In this document: positions 10,120-19,085 of the stretch, piece after piece
Layout: every line of letters starts with the position of its first letter
Position numbering within the stretch: the first letter of the stretch is position 1
Source of the DNA: DASUBV01 sp963725175
GTDB taxonomy: Bacteria > Actinomycetota > Actinomycetes > Streptosporangiales > Streptosporangiaceae
DNA length: 64,000 bases
Direction of reading: 5' to 3'
Assembly: GCA_963725175.1 (NCBI GenBank)
Contig: CAVRXH010000006.1
Coordinates: 1,054,001 to 1,118,000, forward strand
The notes under the pieces: model-generated
Seen by the model: only the letters and a program-made list of their open reading frames with translations
What the model was told of the DNA's origin: nothing
Database searches by the model: none
Program-made: the position numbers and the translations under genes

Positions 10120-11254
10120 CGCGCGCGGTGCCGGCCCGGCGGGCGGGGTGGTCATCTCTGGCATGGGGGTGACTTCGGCGTTCGGCCGGGGAACGGGGCC
10201 GCTGCTCGATGGCGTCTTATCAGGTCAGTCCGCCTTCGGCCGGGTGGACCGGTTCGACACCGGGCCGTGCCGGGTCAAGGTCGGCGCGCTGCTGCCCGGC
10301 GCGCCGACGCTGGCCGATGAGCTGGCCTGGGTGCTGAACGACGCCGCCAAGACGGCCGGTCTTGACGCCGCCGAGCTGGCCCGCACCCCCCTGCTGATCG
10401 GCCTGCACTCCGACTCGGCCGCCGCCAGGAAGCCGGGCGCCGGGCCGGCCACCGGCGATACCGCCAGGCTGGTGGCGCGGCGCTGCGGGATGGCGCCCCC
10501 TGACCGGGTCTACGCGACCGCGTGCGTCGCCGCGAGCACGGCCGTCGCGGACGCGGCGGCCATGATCACGGCCGGCCGCGCCGAGCGCGTCATGGTCAGT
10601 GCCGGGTTCCTGGTAGACGCCGACGTCTTCTGGCTGTTCGACGCCGGCCGGACGCTGGCCGCCGACGGGCAGGTCCGGCCGTTCAGCGCCGGCCGCCGCG
10701 GGCTGCTGCTCGGCGACGCCGCCGCGGCGGTGCTGCTGGAGTCGGCCGACGCGGCCGCCCGGCGCGGGGCCGCTCCCCTGGCCCGGCTGGCCGGCTGGGG
10801 CCGGGCCGGCGACGCGCACCACGTCTGCCAGCCACATCCAGGCGGCACCGGGCTGGCCCGCGCGATCGGCGCGGCCCTGGAGCGGGCGAAGGTGGACACC
10901 TCGGAGGTCGGCTACATCAACGCCAGCGGCACCGGCACCAGCGCCAGCGACGCCTCGGAGACGGCCGCGCTGCACCTGGCGCTCGGGCACCGCGCCGTCA
11001 CCATCCCGGTCAGCTCCACCAAGTCGGTGCACGGCCACGCGCTTGAGGCGTCGGCGCTGCTGGAACTGGTCGTCACCGTGCTCGCCGTGCAGGCCTGCCA
11101 GCTCCCGGTGAACGCCGGCTACCTGGCCGCCGACGAGGCCTGCGACCTGGACCTGGTGCTGGGCACCGCACGGGCCGCCAGCCCGCGCTACGCGCTCAGC
11201 CTGAACGCCGCGTTCGGCGGCGCCAACACCGCGCTGCTGGTGGCGGCCGCATGA
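10112..11254 (+). CDS. FabF-like ketosynthase with altered active site
   Basis: 380 residues with the thiolase fold of beta-ketoacyl-ACP synthase I/II. The nucleophile is present as ATACVAAS (Cys138). The second catalytic His is present in TKSVHGHALEAS (about His309). The first catalytic His, normally NxHGTxT, is replaced: the motif reads INASGTGTSASD with Ser272. Such a substitution usually impairs decarboxylative condensation, so this may act as an acyltransferase, a chain-length-factor-like subunit or a non-decarboxylating condensing enzyme. It may pair with the short ketosynthase-like protein that follows. Confidence 0.85.
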   Translation: MTDARGAGPAGGVVISGMGVTSAFGRGTGPLLDGVLSGQSAFGRVDRFDTGPCRVKVGALLPGAPTLADELAWVLNDAAKTAGLDAAELARTPLLIGLHSDSAAARKPGAGPATGDTARLVARRCGMAPPDRVYATACVAASTAVADAAAMITAGRAERVMVSAGFLVDADVFWLFDAGRTLAADGQVRPFSAGRRGLLLGDAAAAVLLESADAAARRGAAPLARLAGWGRAGDAHHVCQPHPGGTGLARAIGAALERAKVDTSEVGYINASGTGTSASDASETAALHLALGHRAVTIPVSSTKSVHGHALEASALLELVVTVLAVQACQLPVNAGYLAADEACDLDLVLGTARAASPRYALSLNAAFGGANTALLVAAA

Positions 11255-12031
11255 GCGCGCCATTCGCGGTCGCGGAGGACCAGCCGGGCAGCCCGCTGCG
11301 CCGGGCCGGCCTGGTGGTACTGGCCTCAGCGGCCTGGCCCGCTACCGACGGCCAGGCCGCGCTTTCCTCACCCGCGCCGTCCCCGCCGGCTGCCGCCGCG
11401 GAGGCCGGCCAGGGCCTGCCGCCGGTCGCCGGGTTCATCCTGTCCTCGTTCAGCCCGCTGGCGGCCACCGTCGCCGAGTCCTGCCTGCGCGCCTACTTCG
11501 GAGCGCCGCCCGCAGACCCGGACCGGGCCGCGCGCACCGGCATCGTGCTGGCCAGCGATACCGGCGACATCGCCACGGCCGTGCACATCGGACGGGCCGT
11601 TGATGAGGGGCGGCGGGTCCCGCCCCTGCTGTTCTACCAGTCCAACCAGAACGCGATCACCGGCCACATCGCGGCCCGCTGGGGCCTGACAGGACCGGTG
11701 GTCTGCACCATCCCCGCGGCCGAGGCGCTGGCCGACGCGCTGGACAGCGCGACGGCGCTGATCGAGGACGGCGACGCCGGCGCCGCGCTTGTCATCGTCG
11801 TGCACCAGGAATCCATCGCGGACTACCAGGGCAAGGCGGTGTCACCCGGCGGCCCGGCCGGGCCGCCAGGCGCAGGAGGCCGGCGATCACGGCGTGGCGC
11901 TGCTGGTCGGCCCGCAGTCCTGGCAGCCGCCCGCCGAGCCGGGCCGCACCGGCCAGTTGCCGCACGGCCGGGAACGTAAACGGCCAGGCACTGCCCGGCG
12001 ACTCCTCGATCGAGCCGATACCAGGAGGTAA
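11251..12031 (+). CDS. Short ketosynthase-like protein (N-terminal KS domain type), probable frameshift near 11850
   Basis: About 240-260 residues, resembling the stand-alone ketoacyl-synthase N-terminal-like proteins of aryl-polyene-type clusters (PF13723-like), not a full ketosynthase. A LLFYQSNQNAITGHIA segment and a following Ala/Leu-rich helix with LVIVVHQESI support this. In the first frame translation ends at 11979 with a basic, low-complexity tail that looks non-coding. From about 11850 the next frame instead encodes AQEAGDHGVALLVGP and runs to 12031, just before the next ribosome site. I therefore suspect one indel in the GGCGGCCCGGCCGGG run. If no error, the product is the 242-residue version ending at 11979. 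Confidence 0.6.
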
Positions 12032-12036
12032 CTGAG

Positions 12037-13653
12037 ATGACCGCCGGGAGCATCAGGGCGCGGCTGGCCGCCGACACCGCCGTGGGCGCCGGCAACGTGC
12101 TGACGACCCTGATGGACTGGGGCGAGGACCTGGACCGCCCGGTACTGACCTTCGACACCGACGCGGATGGCCACCCGGCCTGGACGCCGGTCACCCTGCG
12201 CGAGCTGCACCGGCTGGCGGCGGCCCGGGCCGCGGTCCTGCACGCGGCCGGGATCGTCCGCCGCGACCCGGTGGCGGTCTGCGCGCCGTCGGCCGCGGAC
12301 ACGGTGCTCACCTTCCTCGCCCTGGCCCGCCTCGGCGCGATCCCCGCGCTGGTCAACCCCAACCTGAGCGCCGACCTGGCGGCGGCCTACATCAGGCGGC
12401 TGCGGGCCACGGCGCTGATCACCGACGCCGCCCACGCCGCGCTGCTCACCGAGCAGGCCACCGGCGTACCGGTGCTCAGCGACTTCGCCGCGCTGGCCGC
12501 CGGGGACCCGGCCAGCGCCCCGGCGCCGTTCCGGCACTATCGCGATGATCCCGTGGCGATCACCCACTCCTCGGGGACGACCGGGCTGCCCAAGGCGGTC
12601 GTGCACTCGCACGCGAGCCTGTACGCGGCGATCAGGTACCGCCTGCGCCTGCCCAGGCCGCAGGGCACTGAGCGGATGCTGAGCGCGCTGCCCGCCGCGC
12701 ACGCCGCCGGGCTGATCATGCTGAACCTGACTATGAGCTACGGCAGCCAGGCGCTGCTGCTGTCCAGGCAGACCGGCCCCGGCGTGCTCGACGCGATCGA
12801 GCGCTGGCGGCCCGGCGCGGTGGTCGGGTTCTCGGCGACCTGGCCGGACCTGGTGAAGTCGCAGCTGGACGGCCGGGATCTCGGTTCGGTCGCGCTGTGG
12901 TGGAACACCGGCGACTGCGCGCACGAGGCGCACATCAGGCGGCTGGTCGCCTGCGGCAGCAGGCAGGTGGTGTCCGCCGCCGGCCGCGAGCGGATCGGCG
13001 GCTCGGTGTTCGTGGACGGGCTCGGCTCCTCGGAGATGGGCCATTCGCACTTCCATATCGCGCACACCACGCAGACCAGCAGGTACGGCCGGTGCATCGG
13101 CAAGCCGCACAGCTTCGCCGACGTCGCGGTATTCGGCCCCGCTGGGGAGAAGCTGGCCGACGGCCAGATCGGCGAGCTGGGCACCAGGTCGCAGACGCTG
13201 GCGCTCGGCTACTGGAACGACTCGGTCACCACCTACCGGACCAGGACCGACGGCTACTTTCTCACCGGCGACCTGGTGTTCAGGGACGCCGAGGGCTACT
13301 TCTACCACCTGGACCGCAAGGTGGACTCGGTCGACATCGGAGCGGGAGGGCGGCTATTTACCGCAGCCTGCGAGGAGGCGATCCTGGCCGCCTGCCCCGA
13401 CGTGCTTGACTGCACGCTGGTCACCGGGCGGCAGGACGGCCAGGTGGTCACGGACGTGCTGCTCCAGCTAGAGGCGGACGCCGACACCGGGGCCGACCGC
13501 ACCGCCGCCGTGCTCGCCGCGCTTGACCCGCAGGCGGCGGCGACGGTGCGCAGCGTCAGCGCGGTGGATGACGAGAACGTCCCGCTCACCCCGACCGGCA
13601 AGGTGCGAAAGGCGATCCTGCGCGAGCGGCAGCTGGCAGGTGCCCCGCGATGA
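12037..13653 (+). CDS. AMP-dependent ligase, paralogue of the 20486-22132 ligase
   Basis: 538 residues, with AGGAGGTAA just upstream of ATG 12037. ANL motifs: HSSGTTGLPKAVVHSHAS (A3), GLGSSEMGH (A5 region), FLTGDLVFRDAEGYFYHLDRKVDSV (A7/A8) and a C-terminal TPTGKVRK containing the catalytic Lys. It shares an N-terminal GNVLT.L and a TPTGKVRK/GPTGKVRK end with the minus-strand ligase at 20486-22132, so the two are recent paralogues. Likely charges an acyl or aryl acid onto a small carrier protein. Stop overlaps the next ATG at 13650. Confidence 0.88.
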   Translation: MTAGSIRARLAADTAVGAGNVLTTLMDWGEDLDRPVLTFDTDADGHPAWTPVTLRELHRLAAARAAVLHAAGIVRRDPVAVCAPSAADTVLTFLALARLGAIPALVNPNLSADLAAAYIRRLRATALITDAAHAALLTEQATGVPVLSDFAALAAGDPASAPAPFRHYRDDPVAITHSSGTTGLPKAVVHSHASLYAAIRYRLRLPRPQGTERMLSALPAAHAAGLIMLNLTMSYGSQALLLSRQTGPGVLDAIERWRPGAVVGFSATWPDLVKSQLDGRDLGSVALWWNTGDCAHEAHIRRLVACGSRQVVSAAGRERIGGSVFVDGLGSSEMGHSHFHIAHTTQTSRYGRCIGKPHSFADVAVFGPAGEKLADGQIGELGTRSQTLALGYWNDSVTTYRTRTDGYFLTGDLVFRDAEGYFYHLDRKVDSVDIGAGGRLFTAACEEAILAACPDVLDCTLVTGRQDGQVVTDVLLQLEADADTGADRTAAVLAALDPQAAATVRSVSAVDDENVPLTPTGKVRKAILRERQLAGAPR

Positions 13654-15030
13654 CGGCAGGCAGCGCGATGACGGCAACCGGGGCGGAGACGGCAACGCGG
13701 GGCGGAGACGGCAACCGGGGCGGAGATCACCGGCATCGGCGTCATCACCCCGGCCGGGAGTGACGTCGAGGCGTTCTTCGCGACCCTGTGCAAGGGGCCT
13801 TCCGGACTGGCGCGGCCGCCTGAGGGGCACCCGGTGGCCGGGCTGCTCGACGTGGCCGGCCTGGCGCCACCCGTCGAGCCGGCCAGCGTGCTGCCACCGC
13901 GCGAGACCCGCTGCGTGGACCGGTTCGTGCTGCTGGGGCTCGCCGCCGCCGCCTCGGCGCTAGCCGACGCCGGCCTGGTGGTGGGCCAGGACGTGGCGCC
14001 GGACCGGGTCGCGGTCGTCGTCGGCACCGGCGGCGGCGGGCTTGAAACTTTCGAGCGGTACTCCCATGCCCGGATCCAGCGGGGCCGGGCCGGGGTCAGC
14101 GCCTACCTGCTGCCCGGATTCCTGAACAACATGGCCGCCGCGCGGATCGCCATCGTGCACGGGATCGAGGGCTTCAGCACCGCGCCGTCCACCGCCTGCT
14201 CGGCCGGCGCCCAGTCGGTCGCGGAGGGACTGCGGCTGATCGCCGACGGCAGCGCCGACGTGGTGGTCTGCGGCGGCACCGAGTCGCCGCTGCACCCCAC
14301 CATCGCCGCCGCGTTCGCCAACGCCCGTGCGCTGGCCACCGACTGGGCGGACCCGGCCGCGGCGAGCCGCCCGTTCGACGTGCGGCGCAACGGCTTCGTG
14401 CTCGGCGAGGGCGCGGCGATCCTGATCGTGGAGCGGGCCGCGCACGCCGCCGCCCGCGGCGCCAGGTCCTACGCCCGGCTGGCCGGCTGGGGCTCGACCA
14501 CCGACGCGCACCACCCGACCATGCCGCGCCCCGACGGCGCGGGCGCCGCCGCGTGCATGCGCCAGGCGCTGCGCCGGGCCGGGCTTGACCCGGCGCAGGT
14601 CGGCTACCTGAACGCGCACGGCACCAGCACCAAGCTCGGCGACGCCGCCGAGACCAGGGCCATCCGCGCCGTCTTCGGCGACAGCCCGCCGCCGGTCAGC
14701 TCCGTCAAGGCGATCACCGGCCACATGCTCGGCGCCTCCGGCGCCGCCGAGGCCGCGGTCAGCGCCCTGGCCCTGGCCCGCGGCGTGCTGCCGCCCACGC
14801 ACAACCTCGATGAGGTAGATCCCGACTGCGATCTGGACCATGTCCGCGGCGCGCCGCGGACCGCGGCCGTCAGCGCCGTGCTGTCCAACTCATTCGCGTT
14901 CGGCGGTCACAACACAAGCCTGGTCTTCGGGCCGCCCACCATCACCCGCCGCTGCGAGCCCGGCCTGCCCGCCGATGATGGCCCGCCCACCGCTGCCGTG
15001 CGACAGCACGGCGCAGATGTCGAGAGGTAA
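13650..15030 (+). CDS. FabF-like ketosynthase, full catalytic triad; N-terminus interrupted by one extra base in a repeat
   Basis: The body (frame open from 13672, no usable start until GTG 13834) contains the complete triad: Cys in STACSAGA (codon 14197), His in NAHGTSTKLGD (about 14617) and His in KAITGHMLGASGAAEA (about 14722). The expected N-terminal strand EITGIGVITPAG lies upstream of 13834 in the same frame but has no start codon there. ATG 13650, which overlaps the previous stop as ATGA, is in the next frame. Three tandem units (13671-13725) measure 18, 19 and 18 bp; removing one base from the middle unit joins both frames. Length would be about 459 residues. Expected role: chain elongation on ACP. 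Confidence 0.8.
13671..13725 (+). repeat. 3 tandem repeats of 18/19/18 bp at start of ketosynthase
   Basis: Three copies of ACGGCAACCGGGGCGGAG lie end to end; the middle copy has an extra G at about 13697. With equal 18-bp units the repeat would encode TATGAE three times in frame with the ketosynthase, so the odd base is the only thing separating the start codon from the enzyme. Confidence 0.85.
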
Positions 15031-15033
15031 GCA

Positions 15034-16083
15034 ATGAAGATCCAGGGAATCGACCATGTCGAGTACTACGTCGGTGACCTAGAAGCGAGCGTGGCCAGCC
15101 TGTGCCGGTCGTTCGGGTTCCGCGTGGCGGGCTCGTCGGCGCCGGGGCAGGCAGGAGGCTCCAGGCTGCTGCGCCAGGGCCAGGTGCAGCTCCTGGTCAC
15201 CGCTCCCCGCGAGGAGACCGACGCCGCGGCGCAGTACGTGCGCGCGCACGGCGACGGCATCGGCGTGATCGCCTTCGCGGTGGACGACGTGGCGGCGGCG
15301 TTCACCGAGGCGGTCACGGCCGGGGCACGGCCGGTCCGCGCCCCGGAGTTCGCCGGGCAGCCGGGCAGCCGGGTCGGCACAGCGGTCGTCTCCGGATTCG
15401 GCGACGTGACCCACCAGCTCGTGCAGCGCGAGGGTGGCGCCGAGTTCGCCCCCGGCTCGATCACCATGAGCCCGGCGCAGGCCGACGACGGGCTGCTGGC
15501 CGTCCTCGATCACGTCGCGGTCTGCCTGCCGGCGGGCCAGCTTGAGCCCACCGTGGAGTTCTACCGCGACGTATTCGGCCTCGCCCAGATCTTCGACGAG
15601 CGGATCGAGGTCGGCGGCCAGGCGATGCTCTCCAAGGTCGTCCAGGACCCCGGCCGCAACGCCACCTTCACCCTGATCGAGCCTGACCTGACCCTGGAGC
15701 CAGGCCAGATCGATGACTTCCTCAAGAGCCACGACGGCGCCGGCGTGCAGCACCTGGCGTTTCTCACCAACGACATCGGCGGCGCGATCAGGACCATGTC
15801 GGCGCGCGGCGTCGATTTCCTCACCGCGCCCGACGGCTACTACCGGGCGCTGGAGTCCCGGCTGGGCGAGCTGGCCATCCCCGCGGGCGAGCTTCAGGAG
15901 CTGAACGTGCTGGCCGACAGCGATCCCTGGGGGCAGATGTTCCAGATCTTCACCATCTCCACGCACCAGCGGAAGACGTTCTTCCTAGAGCTGATCGAGC
16001 GGCGTGGCGGACGGACCTTCGGCACGCGCAACATTCACGCGCTGTATGAGGCACTCGAGGAGACACGGGCCGGTCACAACTGA
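15034..16083 (+). CDS. HPPD / 4-hydroxymandelate synthase-like dioxygenase
   Basis: 349 residues, two vicinal-oxygen-chelate domains as in 4-hydroxyphenylpyruvate dioxygenase (HPPD) and hydroxymandelate synthase (HmaS). The Fe(II) facial triad is visible: His160 (VLDHVAV), His240 (VQHLAF) and Glu319 (FFLELIERRG). The C-terminal GGRTFGTRNIHALYEALEE helix matches the family end. HPPD makes homogentisate, HmaS makes 4-hydroxymandelate; the sequence alone does not decide. In a secondary-metabolite operon an aromatic building block is plausible, which one of the three ligases could activate. Start ATG 15034 lies 4 bp after the ketosynthase stop. Confidence 0.88.
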   Translation: MKIQGIDHVEYYVGDLEASVASLCRSFGFRVAGSSAPGQAGGSRLLRQGQVQLLVTAPREETDAAAQYVRAHGDGIGVIAFAVDDVAAAFTEAVTAGARPVRAPEFAGQPGSRVGTAVVSGFGDVTHQLVQREGGAEFAPGSITMSPAQADDGLLAVLDHVAVCLPAGQLEPTVEFYRDVFGLAQIFDERIEVGGQAMLSKVVQDPGRNATFTLIEPDLTLEPGQIDDFLKSHDGAGVQHLAFLTNDIGGAIRTMSARGVDFLTAPDGYYRALESRLGELAIPAGELQELNVLADSDPWGQMFQIFTISTHQRKTFFLELIERRGGRTFGTRNIHALYEALEETRAGHN

Positions 16084-16114
16084 CCAGGAACGGCCGGGAG
16101 CGGAAGGCAGACCC

Positions 16115-17020
16115 ATGACGAGTACCGACGAATTCACCCGCGCCGAGATGGACGCCAGCCTGCTGCCATCCGACGACGACGTGCGTGCCTACGCCGAGCA
16201 CGGCTGGTACCTGACGAAGAAGCTGTTCACCGACGACGAGGTCGATGCCCTGGTCGCGGCGAGCGAGGAGTTCTACGCCGGGCACCGGGACCGGACGCTG
16301 CCGCAGCGGCCGCCGCACCTGGCGTACTGGGAGCCGTCGCAGGGCGCGGTGCAGCGGCACAACGACTACATCCACTACGAGTCCAAGGCGATCTGGGACA
16401 TCCTGTCCAAGCCGGTCATCGGCGCGGTCGCCGCGCGGCTGGCGCAGGCCGACGAGATCCGGGTGTTCCAGTCCACGCTCATCTACAAGCCGCCGGTGGA
16501 CGGGGAGGTCAGCAACCTGGTGCCCTGGCACGCCGACCGGCACTACTGGTCGACCTGCACCTCGGAGAAGATGCTGACGGCGTTCATCCCGTTCCACGAC
16601 TGCGGGACCGAGATGGGCACCATCACGATGATCGACGGCAGCAGCACCTGGGCCGAGACCGAGAGCGACGACTTCACCCGGCACTTCGCCCAGCGGGACC
16701 GGTCCGAGCTAGCGGAGATCCTGGCCGCGACGGCGGCGCACAACGGCACCACGGTCAGCCCGGTCCCGATGATCATCCCCAAGGGGCACATGAGCTTCCA
16801 CCACTGCCGGACCTTCCACGGCAGCGGGCATAATCGCAGCTCGATCCCGCGCCGGGCGATCTCCTTCCATTTGCAGAACGGGGAGAATCAGTGGCGGCCC
16901 TACCACAGGCCAGACGGCAGCCTGCTGGCCTATAACCACGACTCGCTGGTTCGGCAGACCCCCGAGGGCACCCCGGATTACGCGGACCCCGAGTTCTGCC
17001 CGGTGCTGTGGCGGTCATGA
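16115..17020 (+). CDS. Phytanoyl-CoA dioxygenase-family Fe(II)/2-oxoglutarate hydroxylase
   Basis: 301 residues from ATG 16115, chosen for GGAAGG 8 bases upstream. The iron triad is seen as His139-x-Asp141 in WHADRHYW and distal His235 in TFHGSGHN; an Arg near 247 (RRAISFH) is the usual 2-oxoglutarate salt-bridge residue. These enzymes hydroxylate acyl-CoA, carrier-bound or free small molecules, and some relatives modify peptides. Overlaps the start of the E1 alpha gene by 4 bp, so it is part of the same operon. Confidence 0.88.
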   Translation: MTSTDEFTRAEMDASLLPSDDDVRAYAEHGWYLTKKLFTDDEVDALVAASEEFYAGHRDRTLPQRPPHLAYWEPSQGAVQRHNDYIHYESKAIWDILSKPVIGAVAARLAQADEIRVFQSTLIYKPPVDGEVSNLVPWHADRHYWSTCTSEKMLTAFIPFHDCGTEMGTITMIDGSSTWAETESDDFTRHFAQRDRSELAEILAATAAHNGTTVSPVPMIIPKGHMSFHHCRTFHGSGHNRSSIPRRAISFHLQNGENQWRPYHRPDGSLLAYNHDSLVRQTPEGTPDYADPEFCPVLWRS

Positions 17021-18105
17021 CGCCGCATCCCTTACTCGCCGCGCGAGGGCCGGCCGGGCCGGCCCTCGCGGACCCTGGGCTAGCCGGGCTGGACAGCCCG
17101 GCCGGCCGGTACCAGCGGATGGCGCTGATCCGCGGCTTCGAGGAGCTGGCGCTGCGGCTGGTCGAGTCCGGTGACGTGGCCGGCGGCATCCACCCCTACA
17201 TCGGGGAGGAGGCCGTCGCCGTCGGGGTGTGCGCCGGCCTGCGGGCCAGCGACCTGATCACCAGCACGCACCGGGGCCACGGGCACGTGCTGGCCAAGGG
17301 CTCCGACCCGCGGCGGATGCTGGCCGAGCTGTGCGGCAGGGCGTCCGGGCTGAACGGCGGGCGCGGCGGCTCGATGCACGCGGCGGACATCAGCGTGGGC
17401 ATCCTCGGCGCGAACGCCATCGTCGGCGCGGCCGCGCCGATCGCGGCCGGCGCGGCCTTCGCGGCCCGCCGGTCAGGCGCGGACACCATCGTCGCCACCT
17501 TCCTCGGCGACGGGGCGCTGAACCAGGGGGTGCTGCTTGAGGCGCTCAACCTGGCGGCGCTGTGGCACCTGCCGGTGCTCTTCGTCTGCGAGAACAACGG
17601 CTACGCCACGACCATGCCGGTCGCCACGGCGGTGGCGGGGACGGCCGCCGGGCGGGCCGCGGCGTTCGGCATCCCGGCGGTGACCGTGGACGGGATGGAC
17701 GTGGAGGCGGTGCACGAGGCGACGCGGGACGCGGCGGCGGCGATGCGGCCGGTCCCGGCGCCGGACGGCGAGCTGGCCGGCGGCGCGCTGACCGGCGGCG
17801 GGCCGGCGCTGATCGAGTGCCTGACCTACCGGTACGGGCCGCACCACACCATCGAGAAACGGGTCAGGCTGTCCTACCGGACCCCCGAGGAGATCGCGGC
17901 GTGGCGTCAGCGGGACCCGCTGACGCTGGCCGGCGCACGGCTGGACGACGGCGAGCGGAACCGGCTGGACGAGCAGGTCGCCGGGCTGCTCGCCGAGGCC
18001 GAGCGGTTCGCGCTGGCCAGTCCCCCGCCGGATCCGGAAGGCGCCCTTGACCACCTGTACGCGAGCGCCCCTTTCGGCCGCGGCATGAGCGGGCGGGCGC
18101 TATGA
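17017..18105 (+). CDS. Thiamine-diphosphate E1 component, alpha subunit (pyruvate/2-oxoacid dehydrogenase type), copy 1
   Basis: 362 residues from ATG 17017 overlapping the previous TGA; GTG 17008 is an alternative. The ThDP/Mg motif runs from GDG at residues 164-166 to ENN near 192-194. An N-terminal HRGHGH segment and a C-terminal HHTIEKR...YRTPEE segment are those of E1 alpha/acetoin dehydrogenase alpha. Forms an alpha2beta2 enzyme with the next gene. No E2 lipoyl transferase or E3 is encoded nearby, so the activated aldehyde (acyl-ThDP) is probably transferred to a dedicated carrier or condensed, as proposed for E1-like pairs that supply two-carbon units to carrier proteins. Donor 2-oxo acid or ketose is unknown. 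Confidence 0.88.
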   Translation: MTPHPLLAARGPAGPALADPGLAGLDSPAGRYQRMALIRGFEELALRLVESGDVAGGIHPYIGEEAVAVGVCAGLRASDLITSTHRGHGHVLAKGSDPRRMLAELCGRASGLNGGRGGSMHAADISVGILGANAIVGAAAPIAAGAAFAARRSGADTIVATFLGDGALNQGVLLEALNLAALWHLPVLFVCENNGYATTMPVATAVAGTAAGRAAAFGIPAVTVDGMDVEAVHEATRDAAAAMRPVPAPDGELAGGALTGGGPALIECLTYRYGPHHTIEKRVRLSYRTPEEIAAWRQRDPLTLAGARLDDGERNRLDEQVAGLLAEAERFALASPPPDPEGALDHLYASAPFGRGMSGRAL

Positions 18106-19067
18106 CCAAGCTCTCCTACGCCAAGGCGCTGAACAAGGCGCTGACCGACGAGCTGGACGCCGACCCGTCGGTGTGCGTGCTCGGCGAGGACATCAGGGCC
18201 GGGATCGCCCGGATCACCATGGGCCTGGAGAAGCGGTTCGGGCCCGAGCGGATCATCGACACGCCGATCTCCGAGCAGGCGCTGACCAGCCTGGCCACCG
18301 GCGCCGCGCTGTGCGGGCAGCGGCCGGTGATCGAGTTCCAGATCCCGTCCCTGCTGTTCCTGGTCTTCGAGCAGATCGCCAACCAGGCGCACAAGTTCTC
18401 CCTGATGACCGGCGGCCAGGTCAGGGTGCCGGTCACCTACGTCCTGCCCAGCTCGGGGTCCAGGGAAGGGTGGGCAGGCCAGCACTCCGACCATCCCTAC
18501 AGCCTGCTGGCCCATGTCGGCGTCAAGACGGTGGTCCCGGCTACCCCGGTCGACGCCTACGGGCTGCTGGTCTCGGCGATCCGGTCCGATGACCCGGTGG
18601 TGGTGTTCGCCCCGGCGCTGGCCATGGACATCCGCGACGACGTGTCGCCCGGCGAGCTGGTGCCGGTGCCGCTGGGCCGCGCCCGGGTGCACCGGGCCGG
18701 GACCGACGTGACCGTGGTCGCCGTCGGCCACCTGGTGCAGGACGCGCTGGCGGTGGCCGACGAGCTGGCCGGCGAGATCTCCGTCGAGGTCTTCGACCCC
18801 CGCACCGTCTACCCCCTGGACTGGGCGGCGCTGGCCGGATCGCTGCAGCGGACCGGCCGGCTTGTGGTGCTCGATGACTCCAACCGGGCCTGCGGCCTGG
18901 GCGCGGAGATCCTGGCCACCGCGGCCGAGGAGATGCGGCTGATCGCGCCGCCCCGCCGGGTCTGCCGGCCGGACGGCGCGGTGCTACCGTTCGCGCTGGC
19001 GCTGGACCGCGCGCTCCAGCCGGACCGCCAGCAGCTCGCGGCGGCCATCCGCGCGGTCATGGCCTAG
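18102..19067 (+). CDS. Thiamine-diphosphate E1 component, beta subunit, copy 1
   Basis: 321 residues, ATGA overlap with the alpha gene. It begins LSYAKALNKALTDEL, followed by VLGEDI, DTPISEQ and the GQHSDHPYS segment with the conserved E1-beta His. The C-terminal half is a transketolase-C domain with VEVFDPRTVYPLDW. The pair is strongly similar to the minus-strand pair at 25625-27629. Together these make a complete E1 heterotetramer without E2 or E3. Confidence 0.88.
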   Translation: MTKLSYAKALNKALTDELDADPSVCVLGEDIRAGIARITMGLEKRFGPERIIDTPISEQALTSLATGAALCGQRPVIEFQIPSLLFLVFEQIANQAHKFSLMTGGQVRVPVTYVLPSSGSREGWAGQHSDHPYSLLAHVGVKTVVPATPVDAYGLLVSAIRSDDPVVVFAPALAMDIRDDVSPGELVPVPLGRARVHRAGTDVTVVAVGHLVQDALAVADELAGEISVEVFDPRTVYPLDWAALAGSLQRTGRLVVLDDSNRACGLGAEILATAAEEMRLIAPPRRVCRPDGAVLPFALALDRALQPDRQQLAAAIRAVMA

Positions 19068-19085
19068 CGCGGCAGGGAGCGGGTC

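Noticed and set aside
13671..13725. CRISPR-like array
   Set aside because: Units are contiguous without spacers; it is a coding tandem repeat.
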